Assembly (NCBI RefSeq): GCF_021654575.1
Contig: NZ_AP024488.1
Location: 248,001 to 312,000, forward strand
DNA length: 64,000 bases
Origin: Desulfoluna limicola
GTDB taxonomy: Bacteria > Desulfobacterota > Desulfobacteria > Desulfobacterales > Desulfolunaceae
Direction of reading: 5' to 3'
Shown here: piece after piece, positions 33,070-42,010 of the stretch
How the letters are laid out: each line of letters starts with the position of its first letter
How positions within the stretch are numbered: position 1 is the first letter of the stretch
Program-made: the position numbers and the translations under genes
The notes under the pieces: model-generated
What the model was told of the DNA's origin: nothing
What the model saw: only the letters and a program-made list of their open reading frames with translations
The model's database searches: none

Positions 33070-34506
33070 CTAATATTGTTTTCGTTTGCTTGACGGCAAT
33101 ATTTTCATTGCCTCACGGTATTTGGCTACCGTTCGTCTCGCTATGTCTACATTGGCCTCCTTTTTTAGAATCTGAGCGAGCTTTTCATCACTAAAGGGTT
33201 TCTTGGGATCTTCTCCATCAATGATCTGTTTGATCTTGTCCTGAACACTGGCTGACGCAATAGCGGCACCGTGGACTCGGTTGATGGAGCTGTTAAAAAA
33301 GTATTTCAGCTCAAAAATACCCTGGGGGGTAAAAGCGTACTTGTTGGTGGTGACCCGACTGATGGTGGATTCGTGCATGCCGATATCCTGGGCCACGTCG
33401 CGAAGTACCATGGGCTTCAGGTGGGCGATTCCCTTATCAAAGAAATCGGCCTGGAATTTCAAGATGCTCTCCATGACGCTGTAGATGGTCTTCTGCCTCT
33501 GGTGGATGCTCTTGATGAGCCAGGCGGCGGAGCGCATCTTGTCCTGAAGGTAATCTCTGGTGTCGCTGGGTATGTCCTGCCCTTTGGAGAGCGCCTGCCG
33601 GTAGTAGGGGTTGACGCGAAGCCTTGGCATGCCGTCGTCATTCAAGGCGATGACAAACTCCCCCTCTTCTTTGTACACGTAGATATCCGGCGTAATGTAG
33701 TGGGGCTCTTCGGTGCTGAAGGGGCGGCCCGGCTTGGATTCAAACTCCTTGATGATATTCACCGTGGAGATGATGCTGGGCAGGCTCACTTTCAGCGCCT
33801 TGCTGATGGCCTTGTAGTTTTTGTTCTCCAGCTCCTTGATGTGATGGGTGACAATTTCCTTCATGAGCCGGGTCTCGACGCCAAAATGGCGAGCCTGGAT
33901 GAGGAGGCACTCCCCTAAGTTTCGCGCACAGACGCCGGGGGGGTCAAAGGTCTGAAGCTCCTCGAGGACATCCTCCACGAGTTCCACGGAGTGGCCGCAC
34001 TCTTCTGCGATCTCTTCCGCAGAGGAGGAGAGGTAGCCGTCGCTGCTCAGGTTGCCGATGATGAGGCACCCGATCTCCTCGGTATCCTTGTCCGGACAGG
34101 TCATCATAAGCTGCCAGAGCAGGTGGTCATCCAGTGACTTTTTTTGTGAGACAAAGGCTTCGTATTTAGGGGCCTCTTTCTGCTCGGATTCGTACTGGGC
34201 CTTCCCTGTGGAGTTGTATTCTCCCAGGTAGTTGTCCCAGTCAATGTCGCTTCCAATCTTCTCGTCGATCTTGACTTCGGAGTTTGGATTCTCTTCCGGG
34301 GCCGGCTTCTCGTCCTCGTGGCTTCCCGCTTCCTGCTGTGCTGTCTCCTGAATCTCTTCAAGGGCAGGGTTTTCTTCCAGCTCCTGCGAGATGGCGTCAA
34401 CCAGCTCGAGACGGGAGAGTTGCAGGAGTTTGATGGCCTGCTGAAGCTGGGGGGTCATCACCAGTTGTTGGGAGAGGCGCAGCTGTTGCCTGAGTTCCAT
34501 TGCCAT
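33070..34506 (-). CDS. rpoN: RNA polymerase sigma-54 factor
   Basis: 478 residues. Glutamine-rich region I (MELRQQLRLSQQLVMTPQLQ), acidic region II with many Glu and Asp (about 45-85), core-binding and DNA-binding domains, and the C-terminal RpoN box ARRTVAKYRE before the end. The start at 34506 (MAMELRQQ) matches the family; a GTG 33 bases earlier is in frame but less likely. It would serve the PilR-type activator encoded at 45881. Confidence 0.95.
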   Translation of the reverse strand: MAMELRQQLRLSQQLVMTPQLQQAIKLLQLSRLELVDAISQELEENPALEEIQETAQQEAGSHEDEKPAPEENPNSEVKIDEKIGSDIDWDNYLGEYNSTGKAQYESEQKEAPKYEAFVSQKKSLDDHLLWQLMMTCPDKDTEEIGCLIIGNLSSDGYLSSSAEEIAEECGHSVELVEDVLEELQTFDPPGVCARNLGECLLIQARHFGVETRLMKEIVTHHIKELENKNYKAISKALKVSLPSIISTVNIIKEFESKPGRPFSTEEPHYITPDIYVYKEEGEFVIALNDDGMPRLRVNPYYRQALSKGQDIPSDTRDYLQDKMRSAAWLIKSIHQRQKTIYSVMESILKFQADFFDKGIAHLKPMVLRDVAQDIGMHESTISRVTTNKYAFTPQGIFELKYFFNSSINRVHGAAIASASVQDKIKQIIDGEDPKKPFSDEKLAQILKKEANVDIARRTVAKYREAMKILPSSKRKQY

Positions 34507-34653
34507 AACTACAACTTCACGGTTTCCATAACGGTTCACACAGTTGGGTTGCCGGTCGCATCGCCATTGATACGCCGACTGAAGCCGCCTGTCGGGACGG
34601 TTCGATCCATCGAAATAGTACGTGCAGCCCCTTGTCAGAAGGGCGGCTGGTCA

Positions 34654-35376
34654 TCAGAGGGTAAAGCTCTCGCCCAGATAAATGCGCCGGGCGATGTCGC
34701 TTGATGCAATCTCTTCAGGAGAGCCGGTCTCGATTACCTTGCCGTCGCTCATGATGTAGGCGTTATCACAGACCCCCAGGGTTTCCCGGACGTTGTGGTC
34801 TGAAATCAGCACCCCGATGCCACGCTCCTTGAGCATGGCAATGATGTTCTGGATATCGATGACCGCAATGGGGTCTACCCCGGCAAAGGGCTCGTCCAGA
34901 AGGATAAATGCCGGCTTGATGGCCAGGACACGGGTGATTTCAAGGCGCCTTCGTTCTCCGCCCGACAGCACCGCGGCCTTTCTGTCAGCCAGATGGCTGA
35001 TGCGAAGCTCTCCCAGGAGGGTCTCAAGGCGCTCTTCCTGCTCCTGCCTTGAAATGGGGAGCAGTTCAAGGATGGCCATGACGTTGTCCCTCACGGAGAG
35101 GGTTTTGAAGATGGAAGATTCCTGGGGGAGGTAGCCGACCCCGCATCGTGCCCGCTTGTAGACCGGGTAGTCGGTGATCTCCTGGCTGTCAATGAACACG
35201 GAGCCTGAATCTGGTCGGACAATGCCTGCGGCCATATAAAACGTGGTGGTCTTTCCCGCTCCGTTGGGGCCGAGGAGCCCTATGACACGATTGCTCTCAA
35301 CACGGATGGAGACACCGTCTACTACGGCACGCCCTCCGTATGTTTTTACAAGGCTGTTTAAAACAAGCTCTGTCAT
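34654..35376 (-). CDS. lptB: LPS export ABC transporter ATPase LptB
   Basis: 240 residues. Walker A LLGPNGAGKTTTF (about 35-47), signature LSGGERRRLEI, Walker B FILLDEPFAGVDP, and the C-terminal IYLGESF typical of LptB. It powers LPS extraction through LptFG. The start MTELVLNSLVK at 35376 agrees with family length; the frame is open for 28 codons upstream without a better site. It lies between lptA and rpoN, the usual proteobacterial order. Confidence 0.96.
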   Translation of the reverse strand: MTELVLNSLVKTYGGRAVVDGVSIRVESNRVIGLLGPNGAGKTTTFYMAAGIVRPDSGSVFIDSQEITDYPVYKRARCGVGYLPQESSIFKTLSVRDNVMAILELLPISRQEQEERLETLLGELRISHLADRKAAVLSGGERRRLEITRVLAIKPAFILLDEPFAGVDPIAVIDIQNIIAMLKERGIGVLISDHNVRETLGVCDNAYIMSDGKVIETGSPEEIASSDIARRIYLGESFTL

Positions 35377-35508
35377 AAAATCCCGATCTGTTGTGTCTTC
35401 GCGTTTGTGTCTCGTATCCAAGTCTATATCGGAATATAATGCATCTTCCGTCAATCTCAAGAAGAGTCAACTGACTTTCTCTGTCTTATCGTATCCGGGA
35501 TGCTCCCC

Positions 35509-35517
35509 ACTATACCA
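35509..35517 (-). promoter_or_regulatory. Predicted extended -10 promoter before lptB
   Basis: TGGTATAGT on the reverse strand is an extended -10 element (TGn plus TATAGT); no good -35 is seen 17 bases upstream. It lies in the 215-bp lptA-lptB gap and could give lptB-rpoN-hpf transcription separate from kdsA-lptA. Confidence 0.4.
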
Positions 35518-35591
35518 CAGGGGGTTTGAAAAAGCACTTGGCATGTTGACCCAATATTTGCTGGAAGCTCCGACTTTCAAGGGTCTGAGGT

Positions 35592-36119
35592 TTATTGACT
35601 CTTTTTGTCCGGGGTAAAGGAGAACCCTTTTTCGCCGGGGACAAGTTTCACCTCGACCCGCTGGCTGGTTCCGCTGTCCACCCGGATTGCCCCTGACAGG
35701 CGATTGATGACGATAATCTTGCCTGTGAGGGTGTTTGCTCCGCTCACCACTTTTGGGGGGCCCCCGGTGAGGGTGACCTCTTCTTTTTTGATATTGTAGA
35801 CGGCCTTCTTGGCAGTGGCCCGATTCTCTTCTGAGGTCATGACGACGTTGCCCTCGGCTTCGATAAGGGAGAGGCCCTTGGCGGTGTCCCCTTCTTTTTT
35901 TCCGTCCTCGTAGTGGAGCTGAACCTTGTCGGCCGTCAGGACGGTTCCGTCGCGGGTGATGCGGACGTTGCCAGTAAAGAGGGCGAAGCGTCCCTGGCTG
36001 TCTGAGGTGAGCTGGTCGGCGTTGATGGAGATCTCGCCCTCCTGGCTGAGTCCGGTGCAGGGCAGGGTGAGAAGCATCAGAATGAACAGAAAGAGGGGTT
36101 TAGCGATCACGTGTTTCAT
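35592..36119 (-). CDS. lptA: LPS transport periplasmic protein LptA
   Basis: 175 residues. A signal peptide (MKHVIAKPLFLFILMLLTLP, cleavage near CTGLS) and an OstA/LptA domain: INADQLTSDSQGRFALFTGN, VRITRDGTVLTADKVQLHYE, NVVMTSEENRATAKKAVYN and ANTLTGKIIVINR. LptA bridges the periplasm and carries LPS. The ATG at 36119 has AAAGGA upstream and overlaps the end of lptC by 20 bases. Confidence 0.93.
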   Translation of the reverse strand: MKHVIAKPLFLFILMLLTLPCTGLSQEGEISINADQLTSDSQGRFALFTGNVRITRDGTVLTADKVQLHYEDGKKEGDTAKGLSLIEAEGNVVMTSEENRATAKKAVYNIKKEEVTLTGGPPKVVSGANTLTGKIIVINRLSGAIRVDSGTSQRVEVKLVPGEKGFSFTPDKKSQ

Positions 36120-36705
36120 CAAATTTTCCTTTGCTCTCTTCACGAAGTGTTCCTTCGACGTTTCCGTCGAGTTTCATCCTGCCTGCATTGAGGTCCAGGA
36201 ACAAGGCGTCTCCAAGGAGGGTGGATATACCGTCGGAGATAACAACCGGGGTCCTCGATGTGATGATGTGGTTTTTTTTGGTGTACGTGAGGGCCTCGCT
36301 CGTGACGGTGATAAGCCCCCGCTTGACCACAACGTTCCCCGTGACCTCCATGTTGCGTGTCTGGGTATCGACGATGCCCTTGTCCGCGGTCAGAACGGTG
36401 ATGTCTCCCGATTTTTCAAAATAGCGGGCGGTCAGCTGATGGAACACGGCTCTGTTTTCGGTGTTGAAGAGCTGGACGGTTTCGGCGTCCACGCTCCATT
36501 CATCCACCCCCTGGCGAGACGACGTGTGGCGCATCTTGTCCAGGGAGAGGGTGGCGGTGTTGTTTGTCTCGGGCGCAGGGCCCGTCTCATCCCCTGAACG
36601 GTGGGTGACCAGGATGACCAGTGTGGAGAGGGCTGTTGCCACCATCACAAAGATCAGGGCCCTTCGGATCACCTTTCGGGATGATGTGGTGCCCCCATGC
36701 ATCAT
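36100..36705 (-). CDS. lptC: LPS export protein LptC
   Basis: 201 residues. An N-terminal membrane anchor (RRALIFVMVATALSTLVILV, about 13-32) is followed by a periplasmic LptC domain: MRHTSSRQGVDEWSVDAETV, AVFHQLTARYFEKSGDITVL, TRNMEVTGNVVV. It links the LptBFG complex to LptA. The start at 36705 overlaps the kdsC stop (ATGA), so translation is coupled. Confidence 0.92.
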   Translation of the reverse strand: MMHGGTTSSRKVIRRALIFVMVATALSTLVILVTHRSGDETGPAPETNNTATLSLDKMRHTSSRQGVDEWSVDAETVQLFNTENRAVFHQLTARYFEKSGDITVLTADKGIVDTQTRNMEVTGNVVVKRGLITVTSEALTYTKKNHIITSRTPVVISDGISTLLGDALFLDLNAGRMKLDGNVEGTLREESKGKFDETRDR

Positions 36706-37223
36706 GAAAGAAATCTCTCGATGGACGTTTCCCAAAGCCCCTTGGCCTTTAGGATCGCCTCACAGGTTTCCCGGACGGCACCCTTGCCTCCGGCGTGGGT
36801 TGTGGTTATCGTTGCCCGGTCTTTTACCTCGGGGGCTGCATCAGCCACGGCAATGGATGTGCCCACGCGGCTCATGATGGGGAGGTCTGGAAGGTCGTCG
36901 CCGATAAACGCCATCCGATGAGCAGGAACCCCTGATTGTTCCACCACCTTTAAAAGGGCGGCCGCTTTGTCGGACACGCCGTGGAGGAGGAAGGGGATGC
37001 CGAGGTTTTTGACCCGGGCTTCAAGGGCACCGGCGGATCGCCCGGTGACGATGGCTGTCTGGATTCCTGCGTCCATGAGCAGGCGCAGTCCCAGTCCGTC
37101 CCTGACATTGAAGATTTTTATCTGGCTGCCGTCGTCGTGGTAGATGACCTCGCCTTGGGTGAGGACGCCGTCCACATCCATAATCAGGAGGTCCACTGAG
37201 GCGAGCTTTTCGTTTGGTGTCAT
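36702..37223 (-). CDS. kdsC: 3-deoxy-D-manno-octulosonate 8-phosphate phosphatase
   Basis: 173 residues of the HAD family. Catalytic Asp16/Asp18 in IMDVDGVLTQG; later TGRSAGALEARVKNLGI, GDDLPDLPIMSRVG with conserved Asp pair, and the ADAAPEVK segment. It removes phosphate from Kdo-8-P in Kdo synthesis. The start at 37223 overlaps the kdsA stop (ATGA). The upstream arginine-rich extension in the frame is not part of the family. Confidence 0.94.
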   Translation of the reverse strand: MTPNEKLASVDLLIMDVDGVLTQGEVIYHDDGSQIKIFNVRDGLGLRLLMDAGIQTAIVTGRSAGALEARVKNLGIPFLLHGVSDKAAALLKVVEQSGVPAHRMAFIGDDLPDLPIMSRVGTSIAVADAAPEVKDRATITTTHAGGKGAVRETCEAILKAKGLWETSIERFLS

Positions 37224-38047
37224 GCAATGCCTCCGCCGTCTACGATGGCTTTTATGGCCACAATCTGGGGCAAAAGGGCTTCCATCATCTCGAAGGTGAC
37301 GGAGTTGGGGCCGTCGCACAAGGCGTTGTCCGGGTCGAAGTGGGTCTCCATAAACAGCCCGTCGGCGCCAGCTGCGATGGCGGCCTTTGCCAGGGGCGGA
37401 GCCTGTCTTCTGTCACCACCGGACTTGTTGCCCTGGCCGCCGGGAAGCTGGACCGAGTGGGTTGCATCAAAGATTACAGGGCAGCCGGTCTCCTTCATGA
37501 TGCCCATGCTGCGCATGTCCACCACAAGGTTGTTGTACCCGAAGGCGGTGCCCCGTTCGGTGAGCAGGACCTGGCCATTGCCTGCGGAGCGGGCTTTTTG
37601 GACGATGTTCTCCATGTCCCATGGGGCGAGGAATTGCCCCTTTTTGATGTTGACCGGTTTGCCCGTTTTTGCAGCCGCAACAATAAGGTCGGTTTGTCGG
37701 CAGAGGAGGGCGGGGATCTGAACATAATCAAGGACCTCGGCAGCACTTTTTGCCTGCTCCGGTGAGTGAATATCCGAGATGACGGGGACGCCGAATTCGC
37801 GGCGAATCTCCTCTAAGATGCGCAAGCCTTCGTCTGACCCGGGGCCTCGAAATGAGCCGATGCTGGTGCGGTTGGCTTTGTCATAGGACGCCTTGAAAAT
37901 ATAGGGAACCCCTTCTTTTCGGGTCAGCCGGGTCAGGAACTCGGCGATTCGGAGGCAGGTGTCCCGGTCTTCGATGACGCATGGGCCGGCAATAAGAAAG
38001 GGGGGGGCATCGGGGCCGGTGCGTAACGATTTTATGGGGTCTGTCAT
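37220..38047 (-). CDS. kdsA: 3-deoxy-D-manno-octulosonate 8-phosphate synthase
   Basis: 275 residues. Condenses phosphoenolpyruvate with arabinose 5-phosphate. Typical segments: LIAGPCVIEDRDTCLRIAEF, FKASYDKANRTSIGSFRGPG, PVISDIHSPEQAKSAAEVLD, IPALLCRQTDL, NIKKGQFLAPWDM and TERGTAFGYNNLVVDMRSM. AAGGAG precedes the ATG at 38047. First gene of the kdsA-kdsC-lptC-lptA run. The Cys in the ILxxQTD region (LLCRQTD) needs care in deciding the metal-dependent class. Confidence 0.96.
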   Translation of the reverse strand: MTDPIKSLRTGPDAPPFLIAGPCVIEDRDTCLRIAEFLTRLTRKEGVPYIFKASYDKANRTSIGSFRGPGSDEGLRILEEIRREFGVPVISDIHSPEQAKSAAEVLDYVQIPALLCRQTDLIVAAAKTGKPVNIKKGQFLAPWDMENIVQKARSAGNGQVLLTERGTAFGYNNLVVDMRSMGIMKETGCPVIFDATHSVQLPGGQGNKSGGDRRQAPPLAKAAIAAGADGLFMETHFDPDNALCDGPNSVTFEMMEALLPQIVAIKAIVDGGGIA

Positions 38048-38363
38048 ACAAAGCTCCTTAAAATATTTCGGGTGTGCTCCGTTAGGTACGGAATTTGCTG
38101 TACCCAGCCAGATTATGGGATGTATCCCGGAAACCCCACAAAAGTCAAGAAGCCAAAAGAGCCCTTGATAAGCATATGTTTTGCTGGTATCAGATAATGT
38201 TGACATGCATAATTGCCCGTGGTTGCCAACAGTATCAGGCGTTTTTTCAACGCCTTTGAGGCAGGGCGCATGGCCTTATTCGAATGTTTTCTGAACAATT
38301 TTTTTGTTCGGTTTTTTTATCAATGCCCCTCAATTAATTGGAGCGGGCGTCTGGAGTCTACGT

Positions 38364-39764
38364 TTGAGAGAAAAAAAAGAGAGCCGAAAAGGGCGTCTGG
38401 TGATCCTGTTTCTTCTTGTGGTCCTTGTTGTTGCGGGATGGTTCGGTATCAGCCGGCTGGAGGGTGAACCGCCTGTGGTGGGATTGGATCTTTCCTTTGA
38501 AACCATGGGGAGTCGGGCCAGGCTTACCGGAACGATCACCGACGACACCAGTGGGCTCAAGGAGGTGTGGATCGCACTCTCCCGAGGTGGGGTTGATAAG
38601 GTGCTTTACAGCAAGACCTGGCCCAGTGATGGGTTTCCCGGAAAGGGAAGCACCCTGGAAGATGCCGTTGACGTGGACGCGGACCCCGGGAAGCTGGGGC
38701 TCAAAGATGGGAAGGCGCTGCTGCGCATTCGAGCCACCGACCACTCTCTTCGGAACTGGCTCAAAGGCAATACCACTTATATTGAAAAAGAGATCACCAT
38801 TGATACCCAGCCTCCCAGCGTGGACATCCTCACGCGCAGCCACAATGTGGCCAGCGGCGGGACCGGACTGGTGGCCTACAGGTTGTCTGAAGCGGCAGCG
38901 AAAAGTGGCGTGCGGGTCGGTGAGAACTTTTTCCCCGGGTACCCTGGATACTTTGAGGGCCATGATGATGTGTACGTCGCCTTTTTTGCTTTGAGTCACC
39001 TTCAGAAAAAAGGGACCGAGATCTGGGTGGAGGCCGAGGATGAGGCCGGGAACCTGGCAAAGGCTGGTTTCTACCACTATGTCATCAGCAAGCAGTTCAG
39101 AAACGATCGCATCAACGTCAGTGACGGCTTCCTGAACGCCAAGGTTCCGGCCATGAGTGTTGAAAAATATGGAGAGACCCCGGACAACAATCTGGACAAG
39201 TACCTGGTGATCAACAGCAAGATGCGGGCGGACAACAACCATACAATTCTCTCAAACGGGATGAAAACGGAGCCCACGATGTACTGGAAGGGCCGTTTCA
39301 TAAGGCTTCCCGGTTCTGCCACCCGTGCCAACTATGCCGATCACAGAAGCTACTATTATAAGGGGCAGCGGGTGGATCAGAAGTACCACCTGGGCTTGGA
39401 CTTTGCTTCGATTCGTCAGGCGGAGATTCCAGCCGCCAACGCAGGCAAGGTTGTGTTCGCCGACGAGGTGGGGATTTACGGGAAGACCGTTATTGTTGAC
39501 CATGGTTTCGGGCTTCTTTCCAGTTACTCCCACATGAGCTCCGTGCGTGTGAAGGAAGGCGACATGGTGAGGGGGGGCGATGTGATCGGCCGAACCGGGG
39601 TCACAGGGCTTGTCGGGGGCGATCATCTTCACTTCGGAGTGATTGTCGGTGATATTTTTGTCAACCCCATCGAGTGGTTTGATGCCAATTGGATCAAAAA
39701 CAATATTACCTCCAAGCTGGACCAGGTGAAGCAGGACCTCGCACAAACTGGATCCAGGGGCTAA
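38364..39764 (+). CDS. M23-family peptidoglycan endopeptidase, membrane-anchored
   Basis: About 466 residues. A short basic N-terminus and one membrane helix (RLVILFLLVVLVVAGWFG) are followed by a long extracytoplasmic region with beta-sandwich-like stretches, then a C-terminal LytM/M23 domain. Zinc ligands are in KYHLGLDFAS (HxxxD) and DHLHFG (HxH), with VIVDHGFGLLSSYSHMS between. A TTG at 38364 with TGGAG six bases before it is the best start; no ATG is available before the helix. It probably trims or modifies cell wall. Divergent from kdsA. Confidence 0.88.
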   Translation: MREKKESRKGRLVILFLLVVLVVAGWFGISRLEGEPPVVGLDLSFETMGSRARLTGTITDDTSGLKEVWIALSRGGVDKVLYSKTWPSDGFPGKGSTLEDAVDVDADPGKLGLKDGKALLRIRATDHSLRNWLKGNTTYIEKEITIDTQPPSVDILTRSHNVASGGTGLVAYRLSEAAAKSGVRVGENFFPGYPGYFEGHDDVYVAFFALSHLQKKGTEIWVEAEDEAGNLAKAGFYHYVISKQFRNDRINVSDGFLNAKVPAMSVEKYGETPDNNLDKYLVINSKMRADNNHTILSNGMKTEPTMYWKGRFIRLPGSATRANYADHRSYYYKGQRVDQKYHLGLDFASIRQAEIPAANAGKVVFADEVGIYGKTVIVDHGFGLLSSYSHMSSVRVKEGDMVRGGDVIGRTGVTGLVGGDHLHFGVIVGDIFVNPIEWFDANWIKNNITSKLDQVKQDLAQTGSRG

Positions 39765-39784
39765 AAACCGGCGAACCCGCTTTC

Positions 39785-39812
39785 CAAGGTGGCTGACCTT
39801 GCCGCCGGAGGC
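39785..39812 (+). repeat. Type A repeat upstream of DUF39 gene
   Basis: CAAGGT (39785-39790) pairs with ACCTTG (39796-39801), followed directly by CCGCCGGAGGC. Ends 39 nt before the ATG at 39852. Same element as at 43069 and 45818. Confidence 0.8.
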
Positions 39813-39851
39813 ACGCATTTTTGTTTTTCCGTGTTCCTAAATCATAAACCA

Positions 39852-41039
39852 ATGGAGCTGAATCAGGTGGGCAAAACATACAAGGTTGAAAAAAGTTACG
39901 AAGAGATCAACGCCAAGATCAAGGCCGGTGAGGTCGTTGTGGTCACGGCCGAAGAGATGATCGGCATCGTCGACGAAAAAGGGCCCGTAGAGGCCGCCCG
40001 CCAGGTGGATGTGGTCACCACCGGAACCTTTGCGCCCATGTGCTCGTCCGGAGCCTTTCTTAATATCGGTCAGTCAACACCTTCGGTGCGCACCACTGCC
40101 ACCTGGTTCAACAACGTTCCCGCCTATTCCGGGTTGGCGGCGGTGGACTGCTATATCGGGGCCACGGCTGTGTGTGACGACGACCCCTTGAACAAGGTCT
40201 ATCCCGGAGAGTTCCGCTACGGGGGGGGGCATGTCATTGAAGACCTCGTTGCGGGAAAGACGGTTTATGTTCGCGCCGACAGTTATGGCACTGCCTGCTA
40301 CCCCAACCTCCATATCGAAAAGGAGGTCACCCTTGAAAGCCTCCAGTCGGCTGTGCTGTGTAACCCGAGAAACGCTTATCAGAATTACAACTGCGCGGTG
40401 AATGTCTCGGACAAGACCATCTATACCTACATGGGGACCTTGAAGCCCAAGATGGGAAACGCCAATTACTGTTCGGCTGGGGAGCTGTCCCCGCTTCTGA
40501 ACGACCCTTATTACAAAACCATCGGGTTCGGCACGCGGATCTTCCTGGGCGGAGCACAGGGGTATGTGGCCGGCCCTGGAACCCAGCACCGGCCCGGCAA
40601 CCCAAGGGGTGAAAACGGGGTGCCGCTCTCGCCGTCCGGGACTCTCTGGGCCATGGGGGACCTGAAAAAGATGTCGCCCGAGTGGCTTCGCGGGGTGAGC
40701 ATGCGGGGGTACGGAAGCTCCCTGTCTGTCGGGCTGGGGATACCCATTCCCATACTGAACGAAGAGATGGCTCAGTTTACCGCCGTGCGCGATGAAGAGA
40801 TCTTCACCCAGGTCGTGGATTACAGCGACGACTATCCCAAAGGGGTGTCCCGCAGCCTTGCCCAGGTGAGCTACAAAGAGCTGAAAAGCGGCACCATTAC
40901 CGTTGATGGAGAAGAGATTCAGACCGTGCCCCTCTCCAGTATGGTGAAGGCCCGTGTCGTGGCGGAGACCCTTAAAGAGTGGATTCAGCGTGGCGAGTTT
41001 CTGCTGGGGGTTCCCCAGGATCTGTTGCCCACGGAGTAG
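39852..41039 (+). CDS. DUF39 homocysteine biosynthesis protein
   Basis: 395 residues from the ATG at 39852; a longer reading in frame would run through the type A repeat and is rejected. Conserved parts are VTAEEMIGIVDEKG, TTGTFAPMCSSGAFLNIGQS with the essential-looking Cys, GEFRYGGGHVIEDLVAGK, RADSYGTACYP, and GTRIFLGGAQGYVAGPGTQH. Members in sulfate reducers and methanogens (MA1821 type) make homocysteine from aspartate semialdehyde and sulfide. Some members carry C-terminal CBS or ferredoxin domains; this one has neither. Confidence 0.9.
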   Translation: MELNQVGKTYKVEKSYEEINAKIKAGEVVVVTAEEMIGIVDEKGPVEAARQVDVVTTGTFAPMCSSGAFLNIGQSTPSVRTTATWFNNVPAYSGLAAVDCYIGATAVCDDDPLNKVYPGEFRYGGGHVIEDLVAGKTVYVRADSYGTACYPNLHIEKEVTLESLQSAVLCNPRNAYQNYNCAVNVSDKTIYTYMGTLKPKMGNANYCSAGELSPLLNDPYYKTIGFGTRIFLGGAQGYVAGPGTQHRPGNPRGENGVPLSPSGTLWAMGDLKKMSPEWLRGVSMRGYGSSLSVGLGIPIPILNEEMAQFTAVRDEEIFTQVVDYSDDYPKGVSRSLAQVSYKELKSGTITVDGEEIQTVPLSSMVKARVVAETLKEWIQRGEFLLGVPQDLLPTE

Positions 41040-41070
41040 GGCGGGATAAATAAAGCTTACAACAAGCAAT

Positions 41071-41153
41071 GCCTTCGGCGGCCAGGGGGTGATCCCCTGG
41101 ACCCCAGGTTGAGAATGCTCCGAGCCTTCGCTCCTCAGGCTCGTCACATTCGC
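41071..41153 (+). repeat. Type B repeat downstream of DUF39 gene
   Basis: GCCTTCGGCGGC, then CCAGGGG/CCCCTGG hairpin (41082-41100), ACCCC, and a second hairpin CGAGCCT/AGGCTCG (41121-41127 with 41137-41143) bracketed by GAATG and CATTC. Begins 31 nt after the DUF39 stop. Same plan as at 45385. Confidence 0.75.
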
Positions 41154-41524
41154 TGACGGGCTTCGTCCGTGGTGTTATGGAACGACCTCGTCTGTGTTGT
41201 CCTCCCCGGCTGCTCGACAAGCCGTTCCTGTTGGAAGGGTGACGCAGGTTGATGTTCGACGCTTTTGGAATATCGAGTGACCGGGGAGCCATGTGTGCAT
41301 ACCGTCACTGTCTGAGAGTGACTTGCACTGGAATAATCCCGGCGGTGATTTTGCCAACGGGAGCTGAGTGGTTACTTGCGGCCAAAGTCAACCGTTTGAA
41401 TTAAATTTGGAGCACCCATGCGCCAAGCGCTTCCCACGCATGGTGCACGCCCTTGCACGCAACGCGAATGCGGACGCGAGGTACGTTGCACTGCAACACT
41501 CTTGTCGCATTCACCATAAGGTTT

Positions 41525-41550
41525 CAAGGTGCCTCCACCTTGCCGCCGGA
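41525..41550 (+). repeat. Type A repeat, variant, without adjacent gene
   Basis: CAAGGTG (41525-41531) and CACCTTG (41536-41542) pair around CCTC, followed by CCGCCGGA, after which the core diverges. No start codon follows at the usual distance; instead a terminator begins 36 nt later. Confidence 0.65.
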
Positions 41551-41586
41551 ACAGTCATTGTCTGCGAATGTACTATAAGAGTTACT

Positions 41587-41613
41587 AACGCCGGTTATTT
41601 ACCGGCGTTTTTT
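41587..41613 (+). terminator. Intrinsic terminator in the DUF39-lepB gap
   Basis: AACGCCGGT (41587-41595) pairs with ACCGGCGTT (41601-41609) around TATTT and runs into six T. No coding gene ends near it, which suggests a non-coding transcript stops here. Confidence 0.8.
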
Positions 41614-42010
41614 AGAAGAAGGGCCTTAGGGGTTGCTGTTCGGGGCCTTTCATTCCAATTTTTGTATTGCTGATGCAAGGGGACCCGGTATATGATCACG
41701 GTCATTGCGATAGCATTCTAATTGATGGCTCAGGAAATATGGTCAGATCTCCGGTTGGCGTTGATGGCGGTCTTGCCCCAGGGCAGTGCCGGGACAGAGT
41801 TTTCGACATCTCCATTTTATGAGCGCTTCAATTTTCCGCATGAACCACGATATCGTGGTCGCCTGTCATTCATTCTGACGTTTCATTCATCTTGATCAAA
41901 AGGCCTGTGCCGGTTGTGCTGGGCGTTCCCATCTGGGGCCCTTGCGGTAAAACGGGTGAGCTGCGGGTACGCCGCACTCTGCAGGGCTTGAAAGCAAAAG
42001 GCGAAATATA

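Larger units (their letters stand above)
41154..42010. other. Long non-coding interval before lepB
   Basis: About 860 bp with no supported gene. It contains a variant type A repeat, a strong forward terminator at 41587 and, before these, a stretch rich in short inverted repeats (CCATGCG with CGCATGG near 41416-41440; GTGCA with TGCAC near 41441-41457). After the terminator I see only a small palindrome (CCACGATATCGTGG near 41846) and a 10-bp region before lepB. A small RNA ending at the terminator is possible. Confidence 0.45.

Noticed and set aside
38304..38363. Longer start for the M23 peptidase at TTG 38304
   Set aside because: No ribosome site there; the TTG at 38364 has TGGAG at good spacing and puts the membrane helix near the N-terminus.
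40074..41147. Reverse reading frame of 357 codons opposite DUF39
   Set aside because: DUF39 on the other strand has clear family motifs; the reverse frame has none and ends inside a repeat.
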